Source: Deltaproteobacteria bacterium | GTDB lineage: Bacteria; Desulfobacterota; DSM-4660; Desulfatiglandales; HGW-15 | Direction of reading: 5' to 3' | Length of the DNA: 64,000 nt | Assembly (NCBI GenBank): GCA_016932235.1 | Contig: JAFGDF010000242.1 | Coordinates: 10,770-74,769 of the forward strand | Shown here: positions 54,391 to 62,227 of the stretch, one piece after another | Layout: each line of letters begins with the position of its first letter | Numbering within the stretch: the first letter of the stretch is position 1 | Position numbers and translations under genes: made by a program | Notes under the pieces: model-generated | The model's input: the letters and a program-made list of their open reading frames with translations, nothing else | The model's database searches: none | What the model was told of the DNA's origin: nothing

Positions 54391-55719
54391 CTACGAAACG
54401 GGGAAAGCGAATCGGAATACGGTTCCTCCGGATTGGAAGCACCCTTCCCTGTCCCGGATATAGGGACATTTTGCCGTGTCGCCAGGGCAAAGATCGCTCT
54501 CCTTTGGAATGTAACGGCAGCGGGTACTTTTCCAGTCGATCAGGAAATTATCTGCCTCAGCAAATATCCTGAGCCGGAGGAGATCCAGGCCCTTTCCTCC
54601 TGCGCCGAAATCGAAAGGCCTCTTTGTGGAATATAAGTTAGTGTCCGTGGCATGGTAGAATCCTCCGAAGATTTGCTTCTGGCTCTCCTCGGTGACCCCT
54701 ACCCCGGTGTCCCTGATTTCCAACCATGCTGTATCCCCCGAAATTCTGGTGGAAACCGAGATAATCCCTCCGTCGGGCGTGTTTTCGACTGCGTTTTTGA
54801 GAGGGGCCATCAACACCTTTTCAATGTGGATGGGGTTCATGATGATTTCGGGATCAGCCTCCAGCCTGGCCACGAAATCCAGCCTTCGGTGTGCAGAGTG
54901 ATCACGGGCTATCTCCAAGACCTTCCAAGACGAGCCTCCGAGCTTTATCCGCTTCAGCGTCTCTTCAGTGCCCGGGAGTTGAAAAAGACTCTCCACCTGC
55001 TCTCTCAACTCCCTTAGGGGCCCCCCGTAGGAAGACGCGCCTTCTGCCAAAGATTCCGTAAGGTCCAAGATCTGGTTCAGCCATCTCCTAAAGGGGTAAT
55101 GTTCCTTCACTTCGCTGTTCTTAACGATATCCTCGACCTCGGCCTGGATATCCTCCAGTCTTCGGAGGTTCCTCTCGATCCTCTCCAGTGCGGTATTTCC
55201 TTTTGCCGCACCCGGTTTCAACGAGGCCTTGACAATGGACAGGGGCGTCTTCAGTTCGTGTGAGAGATGATCCAGCACTCTCCTTCTGGCCCTGTCCAGG
55301 GCCTTGAATTCAGAGATGTCCTTCAGGAGCATCACCACACCCCCTCCTCCATCCCCCTCTCTGTCCCTCTTTAGCAGGGACGTGGTGAGTGTCAGGTCGA
55401 TGAGTTGCCCGTTCGATCTTCGGTAGGAGACCTCTTTGCATAATCGGGTCTGACGATTTCGGATACAGCTCAGCAGCACGTCGCTGAACTCATCATTTGC
55501 GGAGTCGTTCAGAAAAAGGTCTGCATAAGTCTTGTCCCGGATGTGCTCCCACTGGAGACTGAGCAACTCCATAGCCGCAGGATTGATGTAAAGAATTCGG
55601 CCCTGAAAATCAAAAACCAGCAGACCGTCCGACATGCTTCGGAGTACCTCGGAGGCAATGAAATCGTTCACACGCAGGTTCATATGATCCATGTCCGGTA
55701 TGCTTTTCTGCCTATCCAT
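54391..55719 (-). CDS. PAS histidine kinase with C-terminal cysteine insertion
   Basis: A 442-residue cytosolic kinase. The PAS domain spans about 20-140, the HisKA box is LDHLSHELKTPLS (H154), and the HATPase has the N box LKNAVENTPDGG, the G1 box RDTGVGVTEESQKQIF and the G2 box GAGGKGLDLLRLRIF. Between the G2 box and the last strand lies an insertion with CRYIPKESDLCPGDTAKC and, a few residues on, another Cys; that gives four cysteines in about 25 residues. This may bind metal or sense redox state. No response regulator is adjacent. The ATG at 55719 is used, although a later Met is possible. Confidence 0.8.
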   Translation of the reverse strand: MDRQKSIPDMDHMNLRVNDFIASEVLRSMSDGLLVFDFQGRILYINPAAMELLSLQWEHIRDKTYADLFLNDSANDEFSDVLLSCIRNRQTRLCKEVSYRRSNGQLIDLTLTTSLLKRDREGDGGGGVVMLLKDISEFKALDRARRRVLDHLSHELKTPLSIVKASLKPGAAKGNTALERIERNLRRLEDIQAEVEDIVKNSEVKEHYPFRRWLNQILDLTESLAEGASSYGGPLRELREQVESLFQLPGTEETLKRIKLGGSSWKVLEIARDHSAHRRLDFVARLEADPEIIMNPIHIEKVLMAPLKNAVENTPDGGIISVSTRISGDTAWLEIRDTGVGVTEESQKQIFGGFYHATDTNLYSTKRPFDFGAGGKGLDLLRLRIFAEADNFLIDWKSTRCRYIPKESDLCPGDTAKCPYIRDREGCFQSGGTVFRFAFPVS

Positions 55720-55830
55720 TCCTATGCCCTATTCTCCCTATAATATCTGTTCTCAGGTCGGTTAAAATCACATTTTGTCATCTATGTGGTGATGCCTTTT
55801 ACTATTTCATGGGCGTCTCCATGCCACAGA

Positions 55831-56916
55831 TCAGGCTATTTTCATCTCAAAGACGTTTTGACCGTCAACCAGTCGGTAGTCCAGAGATGTGGTAAAACCC
55901 TGTATCAGCCTGGCGCTCACAGGGTCGAAATCCGGGCCGGCAAGGAAGTTACCGGGCGGAAAATTGTCCTGGAACATGATTTCTTTTATCTCACTTTGTT
56001 CGTTGTAGCGGACTGAGAGTATCAATCTTTCACCATTAGCCGGCCGCCTCATCAGGTTATTGATATACTCTTCGCAAATCAAATTGATAATAGTTGTCTC
56101 CCGCTGGCTTATATCGTATTTAAAACAGTATTCGGTGACCAGTCGAGTGACATCATACATATCAATTTCCGCCAGGACGGATTCATAAATCAAAACCTTC
56201 AATTTATTAATAAATGTCCTGGTTTTTTCTCTCCTGGGGTGATCAAATATCTCATCAGGTGTCCCACTTTCATAGATGGACTTGTCGTCCATATAGAAAA
56301 CCCTGCTTGCGATTTTTCTGGTGAAATTCATTTCATGAGTAACAATAACGCACGTTAATCCTTTTCTGACAAGTTTGCGTATCACAGATAGAACTTCGTC
56401 CACCATGGTGGGGTCCAGGGCTGAGGTCGGCTCATCGAAAAGGATAGCTTCAGGATGCATGGCCAGGCAGCGTGCGATGGCAACTCTCTGTTTCTGGCCT
56501 CCTGAAAGCTGGTCCGGCAAGAAGTCCGCCCGGTTTGCGATACCCACCATCTCGAGGTAGTCCATCGCCTCCTTAACAGCCTGTTCCAGGGGCAATTTGA
56601 GGACATGCAGGGGCGACAGGATGACATTTTCCAGGACAGTTTTATGGGAAAAGAGGTTGAAGGACTGGTATACCATGCCCAATTTACGGCGAACGGTATT
56701 GATGTCCATATTTTTTCCGGTGATCTCCTCATTGCCGATAAAGATCTGGCCGGAATCAGGCCGCTCCAGGAGGTTGATGCAGCGAATAAAGGTGCTTTTT
56801 CCGCAGCCGGACTGTCCTATAACCGCAATAACTTCACCGTCATGGATATCCACACTGATGTCTTTTAAAATTAGATTACTGCCGAAGCTCTTGGTCAACT
56901 TCCTCACTGAAATCAT
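55831..56916 (-). CDS. Polar amino-acid ABC ATPase with C-terminal RsbW-like domain
   Basis: A 361-residue protein, about 115 longer than GlnQ/HisP-type ATPases. Residues 1-240 are a normal ABC ATPase: Walker A GQSGCGKST (about 34-42), signature LSGGQKQR (about 137-144), Walker B ILFDEPTSALDP and the switch VTHEMNF. The remaining 115 residues align with RsbW-type GHKL domains: INLICEEYINNLMRRP (N box with Asn kept), MFQDNFPPGNF (Asp kept, Gly lost) and SARLIQGFTTSLDYRL (in place of the GLG box). It closes an operon with the ABC permease, the binding protein and NCS2 permease 2, overlapping the permease gene by 4 bp. Confidence 0.85.
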   Translation of the reverse strand: MISVRKLTKSFGSNLILKDISVDIHDGEVIAVIGQSGCGKSTFIRCINLLERPDSGQIFIGNEEITGKNMDINTVRRKLGMVYQSFNLFSHKTVLENVILSPLHVLKLPLEQAVKEAMDYLEMVGIANRADFLPDQLSGGQKQRVAIARCLAMHPEAILFDEPTSALDPTMVDEVLSVIRKLVRKGLTCVIVTHEMNFTRKIASRVFYMDDKSIYESGTPDEIFDHPRREKTRTFINKLKVLIYESVLAEIDMYDVTRLVTEYCFKYDISQRETTIINLICEEYINNLMRRPANGERLILSVRYNEQSEIKEIMFQDNFPPGNFLAGPDFDPVSARLIQGFTTSLDYRLVDGQNVFEMKIA

Positions 56917-57635
56917 AGAGACTTTTCTCCCGCATGTTTTTTGAATGCCGCGTATTCCATGTGTTTATCTCTTTCAGCTATTTTAAACAACATGCCGAAT
57001 ACCCCTCCTATCAACAGATAGGCAACCACAGTAATGATAATTGAGATATAAGGATCCATGGTCCGGCTGGTAATAATCTGGCTGGCACGCGTAAGATCAT
57101 TGATAGCTAAAAAGCCCACCAGAGAGGTCTCCTGCATGGTAATGATCAACTGATTTTTATAGACCGGCAGTGCATTTTTAATAGCCTGGGGCAGGACTAT
57201 CAGGCGAAAAACTTTGAAGGAGGACATGCCCAGAGCCCTGCCGGCTTCCACTTCACCCCTGTTAACCGATGTAATTGCCGTATACAGGATATCGCTGATA
57301 TAAGAACCAGCTTTGAGGGCGAAGGCCAGTATTGCCAGCGTAACCGTATCAATGTTGGTACCGGAAAATAACCAGTAGGTAAAAATAATAAGCAAGACCA
57401 GAGTGGGGAGGCGGATAAAAAGGTTTTTAAACCAGACCACCAGACCGGGCACTGTTTTGTTTTTAAGTAGTCTCAACCTGCAGAATAAGGCCCCGATGCC
57501 GGTACCCAGCAAAAAGGTCATAACAGTCAAATAAAGGGTCATACCAAAACCCCGGAGGATAAACAGGTATCTATCTTCATAAACAAGGTTGATATAAATT
57601 GAATTTTGAATACTCTGCAAGAATTCCGGCATCAA
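56913..57635 (-). CDS. Polar amino-acid ABC permease
   Basis: A 240-residue HisM/GlnP-type permease with about five helices. It has the family's N-terminal GFGMTLYLTVMTFLLGTGIGA and the EAA loop EVEAGRALGMSSFKVFRLIVLPQAIKNALP (about 133-162, read in parts), which contacts the ATPase. Only one permease gene is present, so it should act as a homodimer. It overlaps both neighbours by 4 bp, indicating a tightly coupled transport operon. The substrate is unknown, although the family moves polar amino acids. Confidence 0.87.
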   Translation of the reverse strand: MMPEFLQSIQNSIYINLVYEDRYLFILRGFGMTLYLTVMTFLLGTGIGALFCRLRLLKNKTVPGLVVWFKNLFIRLPTLVLLIIFTYWLFSGTNIDTVTLAILAFALKAGSYISDILYTAITSVNRGEVEAGRALGMSSFKVFRLIVLPQAIKNALPVYKNQLIITMQETSLVGFLAINDLTRASQIITSRTMDPYISIIITVVAYLLIGGVFGMLFKIAERDKHMEYAAFKKHAGEKSL

Positions 57636-58456
57636 GTCCCCTCCTGGTTAACAATCAAGACTATGTCCTTAAGAAAAACACCGTCCGATATGGTGATATT
57701 ATGACTCATTTCCATGTCTTTTTTGTACATCAAAGTCGAGGGGCACAGATTAAGATCAACCATCCCGGCGCCCAGCTCTATCAGCATCTGATTGTAGCTC
57801 ATATCAATAATTTTCACTCTTGCTCCCAGGCTATTGGCAAAATGAGTAACCAGTTCAACATCTGAACCTTCCCATTCACCGGTCGAGGTATTTATATATG
57901 ACACGGGCTCCCAGCCGTCAAAAGCCGCTACTTTCAGTACTCTATCTGTATTGACCTGATTGACGACTTTTTTGGGCAGATAAGGAGCAACCGCCGAGGC
58001 TTCAACCCGCTGTATAATGTCTTCATATTCCGGAGTTTTACGAAATTCTTTAATAAAACTGTTAAACTGCTGGAGAATTTCCAGCTTTTCAGCATTGAAA
58101 GGATATGCGAACTCTATCCGGGAGGCAACTACCAGCCCTATCTTGAAACGTGGCTCAATGCGACAAAAGATATAGGCCTCATCATTTTCCATGGCAGCAG
58201 CGTCCAGCCTGTTGAACCTCAGAGCCAGTTGCATGTCAGCATAAAAGCTATAGCGGTAAATTTTCAGGTTGTAGGCACCGGTGGAAAGGATATAATCCGA
58301 ACTGTAACCACACATTACCCCCACTCTTTTGCCCTCCAGGTTGTCAAATGTCAGAGGTTCTTTTATGGTCCGGCTGCAGCCGGACTGCAAAAAACCGTTA
58401 AGTGACAAGAGACACAATATCAGGCACATACGTATTAAAATTTTAAAAGCTTTCAT
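57632..58456 (-). CDS. SBP_bac_3-type binding protein with permuted lobe order
   Basis: A lipoprotein of about 274 residues. The N-terminus MKAFKILIRMCLILCLL leads to LQSGC, an acceptable though atypical lipobox. The order of the two lobes is unusual. First comes the part that is normally C-terminal (FDNLEGKRVGVMCGYSSD, then QLALRFNRLDAAAMENDEA, then FIKEFRKTPEYEDII). Then comes the part that is normally N-terminal (VLKVAAFDGWEPVSYI, WEGSDVELVTHFANSLGARV, MLIELGAGMVDLNLCPSTL), and the protein stops there. That is what circular permutation would give. The ATG at 58456 is chosen over an upstream frame to 58516. It overlaps the permease gene by 4 bp. Confidence 0.7.
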   Translation of the reverse strand: MKAFKILIRMCLILCLLSLNGFLQSGCSRTIKEPLTFDNLEGKRVGVMCGYSSDYILSTGAYNLKIYRYSFYADMQLALRFNRLDAAAMENDEAYIFCRIEPRFKIGLVVASRIEFAYPFNAEKLEILQQFNSFIKEFRKTPEYEDIIQRVEASAVAPYLPKKVVNQVNTDRVLKVAAFDGWEPVSYINTSTGEWEGSDVELVTHFANSLGARVKIIDMSYNQMLIELGAGMVDLNLCPSTLMYKKDMEMSHNITISDGVFLKDIVLIVNQEGT

Positions 58457-58536
58457 AAAATATCTTTTCTTGATCAGGTTGTAACTAGGAATGGAAGGCA
58501 TCGATAGCGTCTGCACGTGATTGTATTCTATAACGA

Positions 58537-60246
58537 TCAGTGCTCAAAATGCAGTTTAACGAGCACCCTCCCATCCGTGGGTTCGACAACAACGCGGTCG
58601 GCATATCGTTTGAGCAGCAGCAAAGAAAGACTTGCCGCGGCCCTTTCGTCTTCGAGCATTTCCTCCTGGGAGGGCGCCTTTTCCGGAAAGTTGATCGGCT
58701 CACCCGTATAGGTAAGGTTGATATCCAGGTTGAATTCGTCGAATCGGGCATCGATAAGGATCGGCTGTTCGAACCATCCCAGGGTGGCGGCGGCTTCGGC
58801 GAATTCGTTCATCGCCCCTTGGGCCTTCTGGGCGATCTCCTTGCGCACGCCCCAAAGCCCGCCCTGACGGTCCATGAAGGTAAAGATCGCCTCAGAGACG
58901 TCTTTGCCTTTTTCCAGGGTCAGTTGGGCGGATTTGCTGATGCCGATCCGAAAGACCAGGTTCAACAGGACCGCCATAACCATGGCCGCTGAGAGCGACG
59001 AGCTGAAGATGGGCTGAATCCAATGGTGCAGCCCGAGGTAGGCCTGGGGCACAATATCCACGCTGAGCCCGAAGATCATCGAAGCGCCGACCACGAAGGT
59101 TTTTCGCGCATCCATCATCCGTGTGGAGATAATCTGGATGCCCACCACGATCATGAAGCTCAGCACGAAGGTGAAGGTCGCTCCGATGACCGGTTCTGGC
59201 ATGATTGCCAGCAGCGACGAGATTTTAGGGATGAAGGCGGAAACGATCAGCATCCCCGCGATGAAAAATGAGACCACCCGGCTGGTGGCGCCGGTGGCGA
59301 TGGAAAGGCCGATGTTGGACGACGAGGTCGATTGCCCGATAGTGCCCAGCATGCCCGCCGCGACAGCGCCAACGGCATCGGCCAGAATCCCTTTGCGGAT
59401 GTTTTGCATGTCCGGCCTCTTCCAATGGGCGTCATTGACTTTCTGGCAGGTCGTCAGGTCTCCCACGCTTTTGAGCGTTGAGCAAAAGGTGGCGACCAGA
59501 GCGGGCACCAGCAAAGTGAAGCTGAACGACCACCCCGGATGATACAGAAACGGGAAATGAAACACCTGGGCTGATAAAACCAAGACCAACGATTCCTCGT
59601 CCATGATCCCCGTCAAAAATGAAAGCACGTACCCTGTAACCATGCCGATCAGAACACAATAGAGCTTGAGCTTGCCTCTGCTCCAAACGTTCAGCCCGAT
59701 CATGAGCGCCAGGGTGACGCTGGATACCAGAACGACCTTGGGCCGGGTCGCGGCCTCACTATCGCCGATCCCGAAAAAATTCTTCAGGGCGATATTGATG
59801 ACCGTAATCCCGACCATCATCACGATCAGCCCTGTCACCTCTGCAGGAAACAGCGCGCGAAGCCGGTGAAGGAAACGGGAAAGAAATGCCTCGAAAAGCC
59901 CGCCCATGAGAGTCATCCCGAAAAGCAGGGAAAGGCCGCCGGTCTTCACGGCCAGGATCGAGGCAGACAAAAACGACGGCCCGCAGACCTGAGGACATAA
60001 AAATCCGGAACCGACAGGCCCTTTGCGAAGCGCCTGCGCCAGTGCACCGATCCCCGCGGCGATCATTGCCATGGCGACCATTCGCGTGGCTTGCTCCGTC
60101 GTGCCCCCGCATTCTCGAACCACCACCACCGGAAAGATAAGACCGATGGCGATGATGATCAGATGCTGAAAGCCAAGCAGAAGCGAGACCGCAAAAGGCG
60201 GTTTTTCATCCACACCATAGATCAAGTTGGACGGTTTCGTCGGCAT
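58537..60246 (-). CDS. NCS2-type nucleobase permease with C-terminal RsbW-like domain (2)
   Basis: A 569-residue protein, a paralog of the permease at 40793. It begins MPTKPSNLIYGVDEKPPF. Residues about 15-440 form an NCS2 permease with about 13 helices and the region GTIGQSTSSSNIGLSIATGATSR. The last 120 residues align with RsbW-like GHKL domains: QKAQGAMNEFAEAA, INLTYTGEPINFP (Asp of DxGxP replaced by Tyr, Gly and Pro kept) and ASLSLLLLKRYADRVVVE in the place of the GLG box. ATP binding looks lost. It is the first gene of an operon with the ABC transporter below it (80-bp gap) and has a long structured leader and a strong promoter. Confidence 0.82.
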   Translation of the reverse strand: MPTKPSNLIYGVDEKPPFAVSLLLGFQHLIIIAIGLIFPVVVVRECGGTTEQATRMVAMAMIAAGIGALAQALRKGPVGSGFLCPQVCGPSFLSASILAVKTGGLSLLFGMTLMGGLFEAFLSRFLHRLRALFPAEVTGLIVMMVGITVINIALKNFFGIGDSEAATRPKVVLVSSVTLALMIGLNVWSRGKLKLYCVLIGMVTGYVLSFLTGIMDEESLVLVLSAQVFHFPFLYHPGWSFSFTLLVPALVATFCSTLKSVGDLTTCQKVNDAHWKRPDMQNIRKGILADAVGAVAAGMLGTIGQSTSSSNIGLSIATGATSRVVSFFIAGMLIVSAFIPKISSLLAIMPEPVIGATFTFVLSFMIVVGIQIISTRMMDARKTFVVGASMIFGLSVDIVPQAYLGLHHWIQPIFSSSLSAAMVMAVLLNLVFRIGISKSAQLTLEKGKDVSEAIFTFMDRQGGLWGVRKEIAQKAQGAMNEFAEAAATLGWFEQPILIDARFDEFNLDINLTYTGEPINFPEKAPSQEEMLEDERAAASLSLLLLKRYADRVVVEPTDGRVLVKLHFEH

Positions 60247-60551
60247 CCTAGGAGCTCGCAGAAAGGTTTAAGTAAAGGAGTATATCCGTTATGTTAATTC
60301 ATGGTCCTTAATCGAGTAAGGTGTCTTGTTTTTCTTCATGGTGGTCGCCCTTGGTTTGGCAGCCACGCCACCCTCCAATGCCTCCCTCCTCGGAAACCAA
60401 CGAGGTGGTGTAGCTTTACGAAACCGGTCTTGCCCGCCGGCTGCCAAGGCAATCCCCCCGCTTGCATGATGGAGATTGCCCGAAATCCGTAAAGTCGATC
60501 CTGGCAAAGATCCAGCGAGATCAATTGTCTGACGAGAACTCCCTTTTTGAT
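60247..60551 (-). ncRNA. Candidate structured leader RNA (unknown class) of the permease/ABC operon
   Basis: A leader of about 300 nt between a strong promoter and the permease ATG. By eye, several perfect pairings exist (plus coordinates): CTTTACG 60414-60420 with 60488-60494; GGCAATC 60448-60454 with 60474-60480; CCTCG 60388-60392 with 60401-60405; and a 9-bp pair 60356-60364 with 60439-60447. The last pairing crosses the first, so the RNA either forms a pseudoknot or switches between two folds. It also has a 16-codon frame at 60289-60339 (MKKNKTPYS and on). It is GC-rich compared with its neighbours. No known riboswitch consensus was recognised. Confidence 0.5.
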
Positions 60552-60557
60552 CGTGCG

Positions 60558-60586
60558 AGTATAAGAAAATAAGCCTTGTGTGTCAA
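60558..60586 (-). promoter_or_regulatory. Strong sigma70-type promoter of the permease 2/ABC operon
   Basis: TTGACA (60586-60581) and TATACT (60563-60558) are 17 bp apart on the minus strand. The spacer CACAAGGCTTATTTTCT shares ACA and TTATT features with the spacers at 42.6 kb and 51.6 kb. Confidence 0.7.
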
Positions 60587-60625
60587 TGCAGTTTTGGCCG
60601 CATAATATAAAATTGCGAAGCAATT

Positions 60626-61528
60626 TTATCTGAACACCCTCCTGTCCAGGCTCCGGTACTGTATTGCCTCCGCCACATGATCGGACTTTATATCCCCCTC
60701 CCCTTCAAGGTCGGCAATCGTTCTTGCGATCTTCAGCACCCTTGAATGAGCCCTCGCGCTCAGACCCAGCTTTTCCATGGCCACTTCGAGAAGATCTTCT
60801 GATTCTGCGTCAATTTCGCAGAATTTCCTGATCATACGCGAATTCATTTCAGAGTTCGTGTGTATCTTCGTCCTCCTGAAACGTTCGGTCTGAATCTCTC
60901 TTGCCTTCTTTATACCTGCCAGGATTTCAGTGGAACTCTTTCCAATCCTTTTTGCTGCGATATCCCTGTAATTGACCGCGGGCACTTCCATATGTATGTC
61001 TATCCTGTCCATCAGGGGGCCCGATATCTTTGACCTGTATCGCTGTATCCGCTGGTAGTTGCACATACACTCCCTTTTCGAATCCCCGAGGAATCCGAAC
61101 GGACATGGATTCATTGCCGCGATAAGCATGAAATTAGCCGGATATGTCACTGTGGTGCTGGCCCTGGCAATTGTTACCTTCCCGTCTTCTATCGGTTGCC
61201 TGAGAACTTCTAAAACATTTTTCCTGAATTCAGGCAGCTCATCAAGGAACAGCACACCGTTATGGGCAAGACTCACCTCTCCAGGCTTAGGATTCTGCCC
61301 GCCGCCGATAAGACCGGCGTCAGAGATAGTATGATGGGGGGATCTGAATGGACGTGTAATGATCAGGCTGCTATCCTTTGACATCATCCAAGTGACACTA
61401 TAAACCTTGGAAGTCTCCAAATCTTCCCGGAAGCCGAGGGTGGGCAGGATGGAAAACAGCCTGCTTGCCAGTATGGTCTTTCCAGCACCGGGCGGACCGA
61501 TCATTATTATATCGGTAGATAGTGACAA
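60626..61528 (-). pseudogene. 5'-truncated second copy of comM/yifB
   Basis: A 300-residue frame matching only the C-terminal 60% of the full ComM homolog at 62228-63757. It keeps Walker A (IGPPGAGKT), the DELPEF Walker B, and the whole C-terminal magnesium-chelatase-like domain, but lacks the first 210 or so residues. The first 45 residues differ clearly from the other copy, while the rest is nearly identical (one stretch of about 75 bp without differences was read). It starts at a TTG inside the end of the DUF5615 gene, or at an ATG at 61504. It may be a pseudogene or a translated ATPase fragment. Confidence 0.65.
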
Positions 61529-61869
61529 CGGATTTTTCTGTCACCTATGGAGAGAATAACTCCTTTTTCCAGTTCATCATGAAAACGAATTATGGCTTCT
61601 TTGCAAATATTATTAACATTTTCAGGCTTCATATTTCCCAACCGAAAGACCACTACAGACGGCATACCTCCACATGAAAAGGCTAAGAGCCTTCCAAAAT
61701 CCAGATCATGTGTCAATATTACCCTATTTTCCTTTTTTGCCTTATCGAGAATCTCAGTATCACTCGCAGTTTCCATCCCAATGTCTATCAGATGAATTGA
61801 ATCGTATCCAAGTTTTATTAGATACTTGCCATTTTCCGGAGATATCCCCATATCCAGGAGGAACTTCAT
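61507..61869 (-). CDS. DUF5615 PIN-like toxin candidate
   Basis: A 120-residue protein of the DUF5615 family, a PIN-like fold found as the toxin half of predicted toxin-antitoxin pairs. It starts MKFLLDMGISP (first acidic residue), has DTEILDKAKKENRVILTHDLDFGRLLA (about 41-67, with the family's THDxDF) and continues with FRLGNM. The ATG at 61869 lies 5 bp after the DUF433 stop. A putative RNase activity is inferred from the fold only. It is wedged between the two comM copies. Confidence 0.72.
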   Translation of the reverse strand: MKFLLDMGISPENGKYLIKLGYDSIHLIDIGMETASDTEILDKAKKENRVILTHDLDFGRLLAFSCGGMPSVVVFRLGNMKPENVNNICKEAIIRFHDELEKGVILSIGDRKIRCHYLPI

Positions 61870-61874
61870 GAGTT

Positions 61875-62114
61875 TTAAGCCCCGGCTAATATTTCTATAC
61901 GGTCTTCCGCCAGCCAAGCAGCATATTTGAGCGACTGTGATATATCCTCAGATTCGATATATGGATAAGCTTGAATAATTTCCTCTCTTGTCATACCATT
62001 CGCGATCAGATTCAATAGTAAGGAGACCTGGAAACGCATTCCTCTAATACAAGGCTTACCATCCATAATATTCGTATCTACTGTTATACGGTCGAAAGGT
62101 AGTAATTTTGACAT
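61875..62114 (-). CDS. DUF433 antitoxin-like protein
   Basis: A 79-residue protein of the DUF433 family. FDRITVDTNIMDGKPCIRGMRFQVSLLLNL and TREEIIQAYPYIESEDISQSLKYAAWLA (read in parts) are the family's two conserved blocks, the second a winged-helix-like part. DUF433 genes usually precede DUF5615 genes, as here. The ATG at 62114 has GGAGG about 10 nt upstream. It probably binds its own promoter and neutralises the partner (family knowledge, not shown here). Confidence 0.75.
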   Translation of the reverse strand: MSKLLPFDRITVDTNIMDGKPCIRGMRFQVSLLLNLIANGMTREEIIQAYPYIESEDISQSLKYAAWLAEDRIEILAGA

Positions 62115-62227
62115 ATCTGAATAACCTCCGTACAAAATATGATAAGAATAGTTTTAAATTTATTTATCATAAATTAGTCTTTATTAAAAGTCATGAATCA
62201 GCGTTTCAAGAAATCACCCTGTCTACT

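Noticed and set aside
60301..60500. Hammerhead, cobalamin, Moco or c-di-GMP riboswitch in the leader
   Set aside because: I compared remembered consensus cores; none of the conserved core strings is present in the right order.
60289..60507. 72-codon minus-strand frame in the permease 2 leader
   Set aside because: Low-complexity content and overlap with paired RNA segments; at most the last 16 codons (60289-60339) could be a leader peptide.
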